A stretch of 64,000 nucleotides of DNA from Mariannaea sp. PMI_226 (GCA_024336345.1 JANFOG010000007.1:2108001-2172000), one strand, 5' to 3'; shown: positions 33,351-46,000, counted from the stretch's first letter. Numbers and translations: made by a program. Notes: generated by a model from the sequence alone, not told the origin.

Positions 33351-34854
33351 GTTACTGCAGGATTCAGACTGGCATTTTTGAAGGACAACGGGCCCTTTTT
33401 CTTCTTTTCTCCAAAGTTTTTTCCTATGCTTGTATATAAAACCGATATATAGTTACCAGACAGGTCAATGAGGCGGGCGTTGTGTGACTCTTCTACACAA
33501 CACCATTGACATGATTAACAAGTTACATGATAATGCAAACCATTTGATCTATCGAACAACTTTAGTTTGATGCCTGAAGCAGCGTTCATAGCCCGTGATA
33601 GCCCATGACTTCTGCCTCTGGTGATCCTGTAATCCTGAACCCATATTCCTCGGCCTGCAGTTTGACCAATCTAGCATGATATGTAAGCTAACCTTTAAGA
33701 GGAAGATACGGGGAAGCATTCATTTGATTCTAGGAACTAGTCGGGCAACGCACACCCTTGTAAGCCTTCAACGACGTTACCCCAAACTTCCCCCCTCCCC
33801 CCCCCCCCCCCCCCCACACACACACACGCAACGTTATCCCTCCCGGTGTGCTAAGGAAACATTTGCGTACTGAACAGGGACATTAGCCAATCAGAAGAAG
33901 CAGTAATAGAAACACTTGAGTTTATATGAGAAATAGCCTAAAATGAACGTATTCACGATCTGCATAGTTGCCTCGCATGACTCCAATTAGCTGTGTGGCG
34001 ATAGGTATTGACGGCGTTGATCCGTACTTTTTGGGTATGGATAAACCACTAGGATGATAGAGACCGATACGGCCATGTTGCCTCAGCACACCAGAAGGGA
34101 TATGTTGTGTTGACTTACATCGTGGTACTATCAGGAGTGCATCCACCAACAGCGTTGTAAATCAAGCAGGCTACAGACCGACTGGGTCTCCTCCCCCGGA
34201 TATCAGTGGGGCGGCTCTTTCAGAAGTTTCAGAATTCATGCTGAGTAAGATTAAGTCAGCCGTCCCATCCATGACGCAAATCTTGGGGCCTGGTCTGATA
34301 TCTCTTGGCAGACCTAGCAGCTTGCCTCGAACTATACTCTCGGCCCGAGAGCTTTACAAACTATTAATAGCTTAGCATTATCCAAGCTTTGTCATAACCC
34401 TAACCCCCTCGGGCCCCGTACCGCTTGCTACGGTACTCCTTAGCTGAGGCGGGAAGCCTTTCCTGCAATCAAAACTGGTAGCCCATAATAAAACTGAACT
34501 GGTAATGATTGGCAGCGCCGTTTAAGCGCGAAGGAGCGCCAGAACCAATATACTGTAATTATCCAGTTGTTCAGCAACTTATTGTGAGGGCTGGGGGAAT
34601 CTGGTCAATGACCAAGGCAGCCCCCGCCACTCAAATGCAACAGTCAACTTGATAGCGTGGAAGAGCGTGATTGTATGTCACGAGAATTGGCTATCTTTGA
34701 TGTGCATCTTACGATGTGAATAGATATGTATGCCTGATTTCAGGGGTCGTGGATAATTAGTTGATAATATGATACCCGTAACTCGTAAATAAAAAATGGG
34801 GGTTTTTGCCTTTTCCTTTTCTGGGTCTTGATAAGAATATTACTATGCTAATTA
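33351..34854. other. Intergenic region with poly-C/CA tract
   Basis: The 1.5 kb up to the pogo element contains no supported gene. A run of 19 C residues (33797-33815) passes directly into a CA microsatellite ending near 33827. Confidence 0.4.
33791..33828. repeat. Poly-C plus CA microsatellite
   Basis: CCCCCCT is followed by 19 C residues and about six CA units. Such a tract is prone to slippage and to sequencing error in its exact length. Confidence 0.8.
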
Positions 34855-34952
34855 CCCGGTGGGTCCGCCAACCTTCCCACCTTTCCTGCCGGAAAGGTGG
34901 TGACAAAACCCGTATCTTCGTCGCTGCCGTATCTCTCTTCCTCAACGTAACT
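34855..34952 (+). repeat. Left terminal inverted repeat of pogo element
   Basis: Starts CCCGGTGGGTCCGCC after TA at 34853. It matches the reverse complement of 37565-37662 with one mismatch at 34939. It contains a perfect 10-bp hairpin: arms CCACCTTTCC (34877-34886) and GGAAAGGTGG (34891-34900) with loop TGCC, a candidate transposase-binding or regulatory structure. Confidence 0.92.
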
Positions 34953-35080
34953 ACACCATAATTTCTCCATATCAAGCCCAAATAATTAAAGGGCTATATC
35001 ATTATGAAGCTATTAATCTCTTCTATTATAATATTAAATTTCAATTGATTCAAATGAATGGTTGTTGTAATATTCCTATA

Positions 35081-37489
35081 CTAAGACCGCTGGGTCTGCC
35101 TTTTCCTCGACGCCAGCACGGAAATTGGTATGCCCGCTACCTCAATTGATGTGGTAACCTCCGCAGCAACTTCATTTAAATAAGTATTGCGCATATGACT
35201 ATAGCCAAATCCACCGTAATTAACCTCTGGTACTTCCTCCTTGCCTTCACAGTCCCAATCTTCATGAGATGGTCTTGTCTGTTGATTTGTTATATATCGA
35301 CCTAGTCTCCTGACTCTTATGGTCATGATGATCTCAATCTCATCGCTATCTATGCCCCCGTTGCTTGGCAAAGAAGGAAGCCATATTGATGATATTACTA
35401 AGATAAAATCACCAGGGCCGCTATCAGAGCCATTAGGGCTTTTAGCTTTATTAATTGACTGGTTATGCAGCCAGTCTGTAACTTCAGGGATATCATCTAG
35501 CTAAGGTTTGGGCTATGTGGAGGCAATATGATGCTTTTTATAGTCATCTTTGGCATCAAGAAACCGCTGTCTTAACTGATCAATTGCCTCTTTTTCCTCT
35601 GGGAGGATAGCCCGTTCACGTAGGTCTCTTAGAGCTGCTGCCTCGGCGGCCTCTCGGGCAGCTTTCGCCCGGGCACCGGCCCTGCCCCGAAGAGCCGGGC
35701 CTCGGGCTGCTGCTTCGGCTTTTTCTTGCTCCTGAGCCTTCTTACGTTCCTCTCTGAAGAAGGCTTCTTGCTCATGGCCGAGCCGCTTGAGCTCCTTGTC
35801 ATATTCCTCCTGGCTTCTCTTCTGGACCTTTTCATGTAGCTCTTTTACAGTCAGAGCTTTATCGCCAGTATCTATCTGCCGGCATGTGTGTGTACGACGG
35901 GATTCCTGTTTAATACGTTCTTGCTGAAGCTTTAAGGTATTCTTGAGGCTTAATTATATTAAGATTGCAATGTCAAGGCATGCCTTAGCATGAGAGATAA
36001 TAGCTCTTGTTGGATTGCTCAAAATGTTGAGTTTTCTAGCTTCCTGTATAGAGGCAAGATCCCTCTTAGCTTTCTTTGGAGTCATAGCTTCCTTAGCTAG
36101 CTTCTGTGGGAATAGGGGCTTTATGACATCTTTAGCTACTTGCCGCAGAGGCTTGAGGACAGTCTCCGGGTTCAAGGGCCACAGACCGGACCGTTCAAAG
36201 CCAATATATATATAGCAAGCTCGAAAGGCTGCCTTATATAAGCGATCCCATTAATTGAGGAAGTTAAATCTCGTGATCTGAAGGCCGCCGGAGGTTAGGA
36301 AGTCATTAAGAGCGTATTTTTGCTCTCTCTTAAGGTGTTGATATATACCAACATCAAGGGGTTGAAGCAGGTGACTTGTGTGACTAGGGAGGCGGAAAGG
36401 GACGATATCGAACTTCAAACAATACCACATAAATTCAGGATCTTCATGAGCCGAAAACCCGTCCATAAGGAGCATACGGTAAATAGGGGGGCCGTTTCGA
36501 GTCTTTTGAGTTAGCCGCCGGGCCACTGACCGGGTCCAAAGGTCCCTTATTAAGGAAGAGCTATAGCCGAACCAAGTCTCTATAGTATAGCCGCTATAGC
36601 TATCACTTAGGGCAAAGGAATGCCGGTTATAGTGCTATAGTTACTATAAGGCCCGCTGGCTGTTAGTAAAGCCAGAGGCCGTATTAGTGATGACAACCTC
36701 CTTATTGATGTCAGCCATAGCATATTCTTCTAGCAAGACCTTTGCTGTGAGGATAAAGAATGAAGGAATAGCTCTTCTGCCGGCACTAATAGTATCAACA
36801 GATGTTAAAGTCTCCTTATTGCCCGGCTGGAAGACGACAGGCCGGCTATTTTTCTTCATATGGGTTGAGAAGACCCTAATGGTGTTTTTGACCCAGCCTA
36901 GCTGCAGGGGCGTTTTGTCAAAGTTCCAAAGGTTGGCTGCTAGAATCCCCAGTTCCTTCAATATAGCTTCATATTCTTAATACCAACCTTCTATTTTCTT
37001 GAAGTTTAGTTCGGCATTAAGCCTTATGATTTCCTTAATCTTTGGCGTCTTATATTGTAGCTCTAGATGCTGGGTTTTAAACCTCCTAACCCAAGCCTTT
37101 GAGATTGGAGTCATTAGGCCACTATTTCGGTATTTTCATATGAAGTTTGCATAGTTGCCAATGGAGGCTTCCATGACGGCAAAGACACTCTTTTCAATTG
37201 ATCGAATAAACATATATAAAGCCTTTTCTTTAGCTTCTAATAGAGCAGGCAGGCTTCCTCCTTTCTTCTTTTTAGTCTCATTAAGAAGAGGCTTTCTAGC
37301 TCTTAATAGCAATATATATTTCTTCATCAAAGGCAAAGATGCATAGTGTAATTGAGCAATTTCCGCGGCGGTATATACACGAGAAGGTGCGGGGTTCGCT
37401 CGAGTTGTCTGAGTTGGCCCCTAGCCGCTAAGGTATGCGCGAGCCGCACGCGCCGCAACAGCGCGAGATTTACCTAACATTTCGGTCAT
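35081..37489 (-). pseudogene. Pogo-type transposase with nine internal stops
   Basis: From an ATG at 37489 to a stop at 35081 the minus strand reads in one frame of 803 codons with no frameshift. Nine stops interrupt it, at 37421, 37136, 36977, 36644, 36641, 36635, 36251, 35954 and 35501. N-terminal sequence resembles a pogo helix-turn-helix region (KKGGSLPALLEAKEKAL). The DDE_1 core is clear: WNFDKTPLQLG, then LLMDGFSAHEDPEF, then SHTSHLLQPLDVGIYQHLK, supplying three acidic residues. The C terminus has a charged coiled coil rich in Glu, Arg and Ala (about 35,880-35,540). Each stop can be explained by transitions from Gln, Arg or Trp codons, as expected from repeat-induced point mutation. Confidence 0.85.
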
Positions 37490-37564
37490 ATTGAAATAAA
37501 ATGCTAGAGATAATATGTTCAAAATTTGGGCTCGATTGGACCAGAAATGAAGAAGTTATGATGG

Positions 37565-37662
37565 AGTTACGTTGAGGCAGAGAGATACGGCAGCGACGAA
37601 GATACGGGTTTTGTCACCACCTTTCCGGCAGGAAAGGTGGGAAGGTTGGCGGACCCACCGGG
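37565..37662 (-). repeat. Right terminal inverted repeat of pogo element
   Basis: Ends GGACCCACCGGG directly before TA at 37663. It is the inverted partner of 34855-34952 and carries the same 10-bp hairpin. Confidence 0.92.
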
Positions 37663-39069
37663 TATGTCCAATAGAGAGAAGCGGGTGGAGCACAATTGCC
37701 TAGGACGAACCAACCCACGAACAAACAATTCACACTTAGCTTAAGAGAATGACCATGTTTACATCCTTTTGCTTCCTCCCAATCTTCTGGCTATTCATGT
37801 TCATAGAGCAATTTTCCACAGCTGTTGTAGCATTAGTTGTGCCGCCGAATTTTGTCGTATCAGACTGGCTGATAAAGTCTGTCGTCAGAGCTTGGCTGAG
37901 CTTCTCACTCCTCAAAATCATTCTGGGGTAGAAAAGTGCGAGATAGCGTGTTGCCCGGTCTTCAGTTCCTCCCGGGCGGGGGTTTACCTCCTACATAAAA
38001 TTCAATTTCTTGACCGCTGCATATCGAGTGGCCGACTTGTAGCTACGCGCTCTGACTATCGACCCAAACCAAAAGAAATTTGGTAGATGAGATGAATAAA
38101 AAAGTCTTGCGTTCAATATATTCCCTTGCCTGTTATGATATCGTTCTTGTTCCTCTGTCTTGACTTTGTGTATTCCAAGATTTAATTGCTCCGTACCATT
38201 ATTCTATTTGGTTGCCTGGAAATATCTCTACCCTAGAGAAAGCTTTTGATGGACAAGGGAGGCCTGTATTACCTCGGCCCTACTTCGAACCGAGTGATCC
38301 AACGGGTTGTGCATCGGGCGACATGTATCTTTGTTTCGCCCGGAATCGCCCATGTGTATGAGGCAAAGCTGCAAAACAAAGTACAGAAATGTCGATTAGT
38401 ATGCCGCTGTTACCAAGATACGTATCTCTCACCACAAAACTAGCAGTTTGGTCCTAACATGGGGCAACTTTCGAGTCTACTGTGGTATGCTCCATCCAGC
38501 ATACACTTCTGATAAGCCTACCCTATAGCCCAAGAACAAAATTGGAACAGGGGCTGGCTTTGCGCATCGATCTGACCTCAAGCTAGCCATTAGCCGCTCA
38601 ATTTACCCAGCGCATTGTCCTAGGTACCCACAGATGCACTAAACCCTCCACGATCTGCTTGGGATGAACAACCCTGCTGCTGACCCAGACGGATGAAGGA
38701 AGATAGGATGCGAAGGCTGTACGCAGTCATTTGGCCAAGTTATTAACCATGACGTAGTTTTCACGAATTTACTTATTGGGCTAACCGGGCTCAATGGTAA
38801 TTACAAATAAATGACGACCGGGAAATGGCATGTGAAGCTTATGGCAACATCTACGAATACCTCGCAAAATTTGTCTTGTGGATGAGGGAGATGCCATCTG
38901 GGACAGGTAGAAAAAAAATACAGCGATCATCCTGGGACTACCTTCAGTGACGTGCAAGAGGTGGCCATGTGTTGATATTTAAATATTTAATCACGTGATC
39001 GCAACATTTCGTTAGCAATGAAAAGGCCACGAGAAAGCCAGACGGGTGTTGAGCCAACTATCTTCATCG
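37663..39069. other. Intergenic region
   Basis: From the pogo element to the end of the CYP52-like gene there is no supported gene. Several short frames around 37750-38090 overlap one another and lack family features. Confidence 0.35.
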
Positions 39070-40970
39070 TTATGTTGTCCGGCTTAAGCTTACGCGCACT
39101 CCGTTTCGACTAGTAACCGTCAACGCTATCTTTTCCACCCACGGCTGTGCATCTTCGCATCTGAGCGTCGCAAAGATCTGAAGGAAACGAATCAATACGT
39201 AGCTGGCCTCGATGATGGCGAATTGCTCTAGTACAAAAATAAATTAGCATTGGGGTCAGGCCCCTTTCGGAGATGAGTCTACCCAGACCCGGGCCAGGTA
39301 CAGGGAGAGTAGCTTACGGCCGATACATATCCTAGGACCACCACTGAAGGGCACAAACTCCCATCCCACACGCAGGGATTCCCAACGGGTTGGTTGGAAC
39401 TCGTCGGCATTGGGGCCGTATATATCCTCCCGCCGGTGGAGGCCGTACACGTTGTACACGACTGGCATACCCTTGGGGACGAACAAGGCAGATTTCCCAT
39501 CGGGTCCGCCGCCTCGTGGAATCACCGTATCGCGGACGGCCACTCGCGAGTTTACCGGCACGGGTGGGAATAGACGCAGTGCTGAATATGTAGTAGTTCC
39601 AGTCAGAAAGAGGAAGTCTTGTCAAGAGAGGCTAAAGGGAGGAAGGAGAAGCCACGAATTGGGATTTGGGGGGCGGATAGGAGGATACATACATTCGTTG
39701 ATGACATAGCGGATGGACCTGCACTGCGGTATTTGTTCAAATGTGGGAGGACGGCCTTCAAATTGGGCAATGTCCTGGCGAAGCTTCTCCCATATTTTGG
39801 GGTGTCGTGAGAGTAGGAAGAAGACGTTGCTGATCAGGCTTGCAGTTGTGTCTCGCCCTGCGATGAGGATGTTGATGAGCTCATCTCGAATACACTTCGG
39901 GTCTTGCACATCTTGGACCAGAGCCTGCAGTAACACGTAAGAAGAAGAAGAAGAGTCCGCATTTTGGGGTTTCTCCTCTGCTGCTCTGTGCTCACGCAAC
40001 GCCTTATCGACGAAACCGTCGACGAATTTGTGAACCAGGCGGACGTGGTGCTTGAACTTAGGATCCGGCTGCAGCACGGCCAAGCGGCCGAGTGCAATAT
40101 GCGTCGCCATTTTGTCTTGTACGTACTTAATCGACTCTGAAAATTGCTCCAGGTCGGCGCGTTGCCGTCCCCGGCCCGCCAGCAGGCCGTCCGTGGACTC
40201 TCCCAGCAGGAACTCTGTCGCCACGTCCATGGTGAAGCGCAAGAAGAGGTCCTGCAGGTCAATCTCTTGGTCTTCGGGGATCAGATCGACCAGACGACTG
40301 AGGTGCTTTTCCAACTGGGACAGGTCTACCAGCTTGGCCCGCGCGAACTGTGGCCGCAGAAGAGTTCGCGAGTGCGTCCACTGGGGTCCATCCGTACTGA
40401 ATATACCATTGCCAAGTACCGGATTTAACACCTTCTTCCTCTTGTCGTCGATTGTAAAGTCTTTGAATCGGGTGGATAGAACGGCTTTGATGATTTCATG
40501 ATCCCGTGTCATGATGCCTACCAGCAGAGAGGAAAAAGGACATCGTTAGCACAGCCCAACTACGACAACCAAAAAAAGAAAAGACGGGAAAAGATATGCT
40601 TCTCTCAGCGAGAATCCATTTTCCGACACTCACCCACTGTCCCGAGCATATTGAGCTGATACGTCTCACCAACCTCATCATGGCGTTTCGTGACGGATTC
40701 GAGAAACGTGTGGCTTGCAGCCGCGGTGGCATTGCGGACAAATAGGTCGAGTCCCAAGAAGGGATCTTTGTGGGGGTATTTCTTGGAGATTTTTGCACAT
40801 TGAAATTGGTCAACAAGACTCTTCTTGCTCGACTTGCTCCTGCTGATGACGGTAGAGAGAAGCTTGATTGTGCAGTAGATGAGGACTGCAGCGTAGAAGC
40901 TCACGCCAACGTAGAAAAGGGTAGCCATTGCGGCTTCCCTTGACTGCCTGAAAGGCATGGCAGTCAACAT
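39070..40970 (-). CDS. Cytochrome P450, CYP52-like (alkane/fatty-acid hydroxylase type)
   Basis: Four exons (40970-40634, 40517-39693, 39581-39318, 39227-39070) give 527 residues, the normal P450 length. An N-terminal membrane anchor (FYVGVSFYAAVLIYCTIKLL) is followed by the I-helix AGRDTTA, the ExxR motif in NESLRLFPP and the haem loop FSGGPRICIGQQ, whose Cys ligates haem. VPVNSRVAVRDTVIPRGGGP and the YGLHRREDIYGP segment are characteristic of the CYP52 family, which omega-hydroxylates fatty acids and alkanes in the ER. The last intron splits the haem loop; without it the protein would end wrongly just after CIGRK. In-frame ATGs at 40970, 40958 and 40928 are all possible starts. It is divergent from the FSH hydrolase (about 890 bp apart) and may hydroxylate a polyketide chain of the nearby PKS. 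Confidence 0.9.
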
Positions 40971-41856
40971 ACCGAAGAGAGCGAGAGCCACACCAAGACG
41001 TGCTGGGTCGTTTTTTCCTCAGTGGCTTATATGACGTGTGGTAGTGGTTGGTGGGGTGGGAGAAGAAGAGTATAGAGTGTATGGAATAGACTGATCTGAC
41101 AGTTTCGGGGTAACGCTCGGTCTAACTGCCGTCTGACACAACACCTACTGCAGCTGCTTGTAAGCACGCAAATTCGTACCCATTGACTTGGACCACGGTC
41201 GTTGGGCACCCCAGCATCTCCGCGGTGAATCCTACCCACTTACTTTACTATATAGCGGCAAAACGCTCGGCGGCCAAGGAGACACTAGGTCATCTAGCAG
41301 TTTTGTAGGGACTTTGGGTTGCAAGGGCCCCCCAAACTGCCCTATCTCCCGCAGGATCTCCACAAGGAAAATCCTGGGGCTCTGTGGAGCTGATGAATGG
41401 ACCAGGGTTGTTATTTGGAATCCTCCGAAACCTCCACATGCCTAATGGAGAGATTGAGCCCAGCTGGGCTGGAAAGGATGGGAGGTGTATGTTTATCATC
41501 GCCTAACCCTAATTGGTGCTGAGCTACGCATGCGAGGTATACACACAGTAGTCTCATCTGTGCTGAGCAGCATCTTGCCTCGTAAAATTAGATAGGCAGC
41601 CCAAAATGTTAGCAGAACTCCCAAGTGAGCCAGCCTAAAAAGAGCAGCTACTTTACATAGTATGCAGAGACAACGCTGATCAGAAAAGCCGCCCTAGAGC
41701 TCTTCTCCAACCCCGACCACTCCTTCTCTTGTCCATCCCTCATCACAACGTACCTACATACCTCGTTTGTTAGGTCTCTGTGGACAGTTCTTTTTTTTGT
41801 CCGATCGAGGAATAAAGGACATTGCAGGCTGTGTCTGCTTCATTGGGTAGTTCAAG
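40971..41856. promoter_or_regulatory. Bidirectional promoter region
   Basis: The ~890 bp between the P450 and the FSH hydrolase start codons must carry both promoters. No specific site was recognised. A CT-rich stretch (41700-41760) precedes the hydrolase. Confidence 0.4.
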
Positions 41857-42971
41857 ATGAAGATTTTGTGTTTACATGGGCGAGGGTCCAATAACGAGGT
41901 AAACTAGTTCCCCCGACATTTCCCTGAGTTCTATTCTAACCAGTCCACTTGCCTACCTGCAATTTTATTCATTCATCTTTTATCATTCTCCCTATCTCTT
42001 TCTTAACCCCTCTTTTCATTTCCAATCTTTTCTCGGCTCAATCGCTAACCCTAGATATTGATGGCCCATGGTATAGATCTTTCAGACCCAAACAGCCGCA
42101 CTCCGAAGTATTTTGGACGACTTCACATTTGATTTCGTTCAGGGCACCGAATTGCACACAGAAGGTATGTGAAATCCATCTAAACTGGTATAAACCCATC
42201 TACCAGGTCTGTCTATCCGCCAATTTACTAAGACGCTCACCCTTCCTGATAGGCAATTGGTCGGTATACACTACACAGTTTTCCAACCTCCCGCAGTACG
42301 CATACTACAACCCATTGGTTCCTTCATCGGTGCAAGACGCTGAGCTGCATCTTCTGGACCTCATCCAGGCAGAAGGTGGATATGATGGCGTCCTAGGCTA
42401 CTCTGGCGGCGCAGCCTTTGCAGCCCAGGTCATGGCACGACACAGCAGGCAGGGCCACAGCGAGCCATTGTTCCGGTTCGCCATCTTCATCAACGGCGGC
42501 ACTCCTCTCAAAGTCTTTTCGCTAAGCGAGGAGGAAACAGTAGAAGTGAGCGTGGACACTGCGGCCGCGCTGGATAAAGAACTGCGAGACACGTACTTGC
42601 GTCCGTCGAACCTGCGCGTGCGTAAGGGCGACAACCGGGCTGATGCCGAGGCGGCCATCGCCTCGCGAAAAAAAGAGATGGACGCAGTCACGATGGGACA
42701 GCTGGCGGATGGGCGGCCCTTTCTAGCCGACGGGGAGGTCGGCGTCACGCGATATTTCGGCCAGATTGACGGAGCGCTGATCGACGTGCCCACGCTGCAT
42801 ATCCGATGCCCCAGCGAGGAGGACCCAAACCTTGGCCTCAATTTGCTGAATTTCTGTGAGCCTGTGTTGACCAAGGAGCACTACCACCAGTTCGGGCATG
42901 ATTTTCCAAGAGGATTGGATGAGATGCGCAAGATGGCAGAGGCGATTAGAGAATTGGCGGAATCGGCTTAA
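41857..42971 (+). CDS. FSH1-family serine hydrolase (LovG-like candidate)
   Basis: Three exons (41857-41898, 42077-42164, 42253-42971) give 282 residues. The first exon is only 14 codons, MKILCLHGRGSNNE, the family's N-terminal strand and oxyanion HG motif, followed by IFQTQTAALRSIL after the first intron. The nucleophile elbow is GYSGGA. The catalytic Asp and His are expected near VPTLHIRCPSEED and HYHQFGHDFP. Fungal FSH hydrolases include LovG, the trans-acting thioesterase that releases product from an HR-PKS. The HR-PKS at 50-58.5 kb has no releasing domain, so this protein is a good candidate for that step. Its stop is 119 bp from the convergent trehalase stop. Confidence 0.85.
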
Positions 42972-43090
42972 GTGGATGGGATGGCGTTGGAGGTGATGGT
43001 GAATTTGACAGAGCACTTACAGATGATGGTATCTAGACATACACACACACACACACGCGCATACATATATATTTGTCTAGAAAGCTAGAT
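42972..43090. repeat. Short convergent spacer with CA microsatellite
   Basis: The spacer between two convergent stop codons carries an AC run of about eight units (43040-43056), likely within overlapping 3' UTRs. Confidence 0.5.
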
Positions 43091-46000
43091 TTACCGCAAG
43101 CCAACTTGCGAATCGGAACCCACTTCAGCACGCCAGAGATCATTCATAACGAATAAATGATGATGCGACTTCTTCTTGCCTTCCTCTCCAGATGCATTGC
43201 TGCTGCTGTACTGCTTTATTGCTGCACCGGCACCCGACAAGTCTTGATATGTCTGGCCGACATTTTGCCCATCAGCAACACTGCCCTCCCCAATGACACC
43301 GATAATGACAGATTGGTTCCTCTGATTTCCTGCTGCTGCGCTCTCCTCTGTGTTGCGGTCCTCTGTTGCCGCGATAACCTGCACTTCTGCAACTGTGGCT
43401 CCGAGGCCGTCTGCAACATGGGATCCTTGCATGGTCAGCTTCAGGAACCGAATCCGCGCTGTCGAAGCCAGTTCGACTTCTGTAATGTTGCCAGCTCTTA
43501 TCTCAACTCGTCGCGCTTCTTCTGCGTTGTAAGGAGCCGAAATTTCAACGGGCTGCTGCTGTGATGAAGAGAGCAGCTCAAAATCCAAGCTGGTGAGGCT
43601 TCCCGAGAGGCTGTATGTCAGGGGCGGGGCGGCCGCCCAATTGAGGATGATCTTGGAAATGGAACGCACCCCACCAAGGTCGATCGTTACCGATGCGTCC
43701 TTGTCTGCATTGGTAGGCTGCCAGACCGTTGCGTTGGATCCATCGACCAAGGAATATGGATAATTGCCTGGCGCCCACTCGCCATCCGCAGAAACTTGCT
43801 TGCACAATGCCAGATCTTGTGGGTCGGAACTCATGTCGGGACGTCTTGTCGGGGCCGTGATGGACTCCCCCACCGCGAGCTGGTGCTCCTGCACCTCCCC
43901 GTGTCCACCGAGAATACGCACCGTAGCACGCTCCATGTCTACGGATTTAGCAATTGATGAGCATGGCTGACGGCGCGTGACAGTGGTAGTTTCCGGCCCA
44001 ATAGAAACATCAAACACAGCACCCTGCCACTTCATGCCCTTGACAGTCACCCCGCTCGGCAGCTGAGGTGGAAGCATCGGGTCCAAGTAGAAGGCGTCCA
44101 GGTTGGGCCGCATGCCGGTCACGCCGTGCGTGAAGACCTGGAGAAACCCACCCGCACCAGTGAGAAAGGGGAAGGCAGGTTTGTGCCCAAAAATGAACGC
44201 CGGGTTGCTGACGCCGGGGAGCTGGGTATCGGAGCGTGTCTCGCTGAACTGGTAGTAGGGTGCGCGGACGTAGGGTTCTGACGAGCGCTGAATGTAGGTG
44301 TAGGCGGCGCAGCCCTTTTGCTGCAGTTCCGCCTCGGAAATGGCGTAGATTGACCATGTCATGGCTGGGCCATCTGCCGTATTTACCGAAGAGTACTAGA
44401 TATGTGGGCAAAAGGACGCGGTTAGTCTTTGAGGTTTTGTACCACGGACTCAACTCAAAGCGGGTGTAGCAGAAAACACCACAGAAATCTTGCGCTTGAT
44501 TTTCCTATACTCAATAGCAAGAGAGTCTGCGGCTATGTTTTCCATCCACGCTTGGGGCTGATTAATGAAGGGAGACAAGGAAAAGGATAAAAAACATACA
44601 TAAGCGACATCGTGGCGAGCCTGGGCTTTGCTCAGCTGGAATCCAAGTGGGTAGTTTATCAAACCAACACTGGCCTGCTTGACCTCCCAATTGCCGTCCA
44701 TGCCATCGAACTCGATAATAATCTGCGATTCCGGGTTGTACGGGATATACATGTTGTCAGAAATATGGGACCAGTTCTGAGGTACGTCCAGATGGAGCAA
44801 CCTAGCCGCGGCGGGCGCCCAGTCTCCCAGTAACTGCTTTATAGCTGCGTTGGTAAATGCACCATTGTTTATGTGGTATGCGAACTCGTCCTAGACATTG
44901 TGATATCAGATATCGATCGCAGCAGGTCTTGTACAGGAGAACGAAACAGAGAGAAGAGAGGAGAAGGAGAAGGAGGGCAACTTACAGGCTCAGCTAGCAT
45001 GATGGTATTGTACTCCGCAGAAGTCTCATTGTAGACCACATACGCAGCAAACATGTCAGCTACATTCTTAATAACTGGCCATCCCTCAGACTTCAGCCAA
45101 GCCAAATCACGAGTTTGTAAAAAGTACTGCCAATGGGCGAGTGCAATGTCAGAATTGAGGTGATACTGGTAGCGTCTGCAGGCACCGGTGCCCGTGCAAT
45201 TGCCAAACCGTCCGCTCGTCCAGGGATACAGCGATCCTGCACAGCCGTAGAACTGAGCGTTCTCGACCGCCTGGCCCAACAGTCTCCCGCGATAGCTGTT
45301 GATGCCAGCAGCGTACTGGGGGTACAGCGCCAGCACCGACGGGTACACCCATGTCTCAGCATCCCAGAAGATGAGCCCGGCATATGAGTCGCTGGAGAGA
45401 CCGCCTACGGAGATGGAGTTTTGCCCCAGACCACTACCACTACTGCTACCACCACCACCGCTGCTGTCGCTGTAACTGTTATCCTGGGGAAGAAGACTGG
45501 ACAAGAGATGAAACAGAGAGGCACGTGTACGAATCTGCAAATCCTCATCGTCCGGGATGAGGATATCGGCATCCTCCCACGTGGCATCCCACGCGGCCGA
45601 GTGTTCCAACACGAGCTGTTCCCAGGTGGCTAAATCCCGGGCCTCCAGTGCCGCACGCTGTGCCACTTCTCGCTCTTGTCCTTGTCCCTGGAACGTCGTG
45701 TCGCCTGTGGCACGGCTGCTAGAGCTAGAGCTAGAGCCAGAGCTGGATGCGATCCCCACAAACTTGTAGACTGTCATTGAGCGGCCTTTGCGGAGGTGTT
45801 GCCAGTTCCAGCTTTGGGCGACTGTACTCGTGTTTGTCGATACCCAGGGGTATGACGACCCGTCGTGTCTGGACTGGGAGGCTTGCGCAACGAGTACTTC
45901 TGCCTCGTCTTCTCCTTCAGAGTCGTCTCCATCATAGTTGCACTGAAACCTGACGGCAGAGAAAATGTGCGCGGTGCAGTACTCAATCTGCCACGGCTTC

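Larger units (their letters stand above)
34855..37662. mobile_element. Pogo/Fot1-type DNA transposon, complete but inactivated
   Basis: The 2808-bp element has terminal inverted repeats of 98 bp and is flanked on both sides by TA, the target duplicated by Tc1/mariner-pogo elements. Its interior encodes a transposase on the minus strand. Left and right repeats differ at a single position, so the insertion seems fairly recent, yet the transposase has nine stop codons. Confidence 0.9.

Noticed and set aside
39256..39320. Apparent premature end of the CYP52-like P450 after CIGRK
   Set aside because: A GTAAGC donor and TAG acceptor restore the normal haem loop and C terminus, so the gene is intact.
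40971..40991. Upstream extension of the CYP52-like P450
   Set aside because: It would begin with GTG; the first ATG is at 40970.
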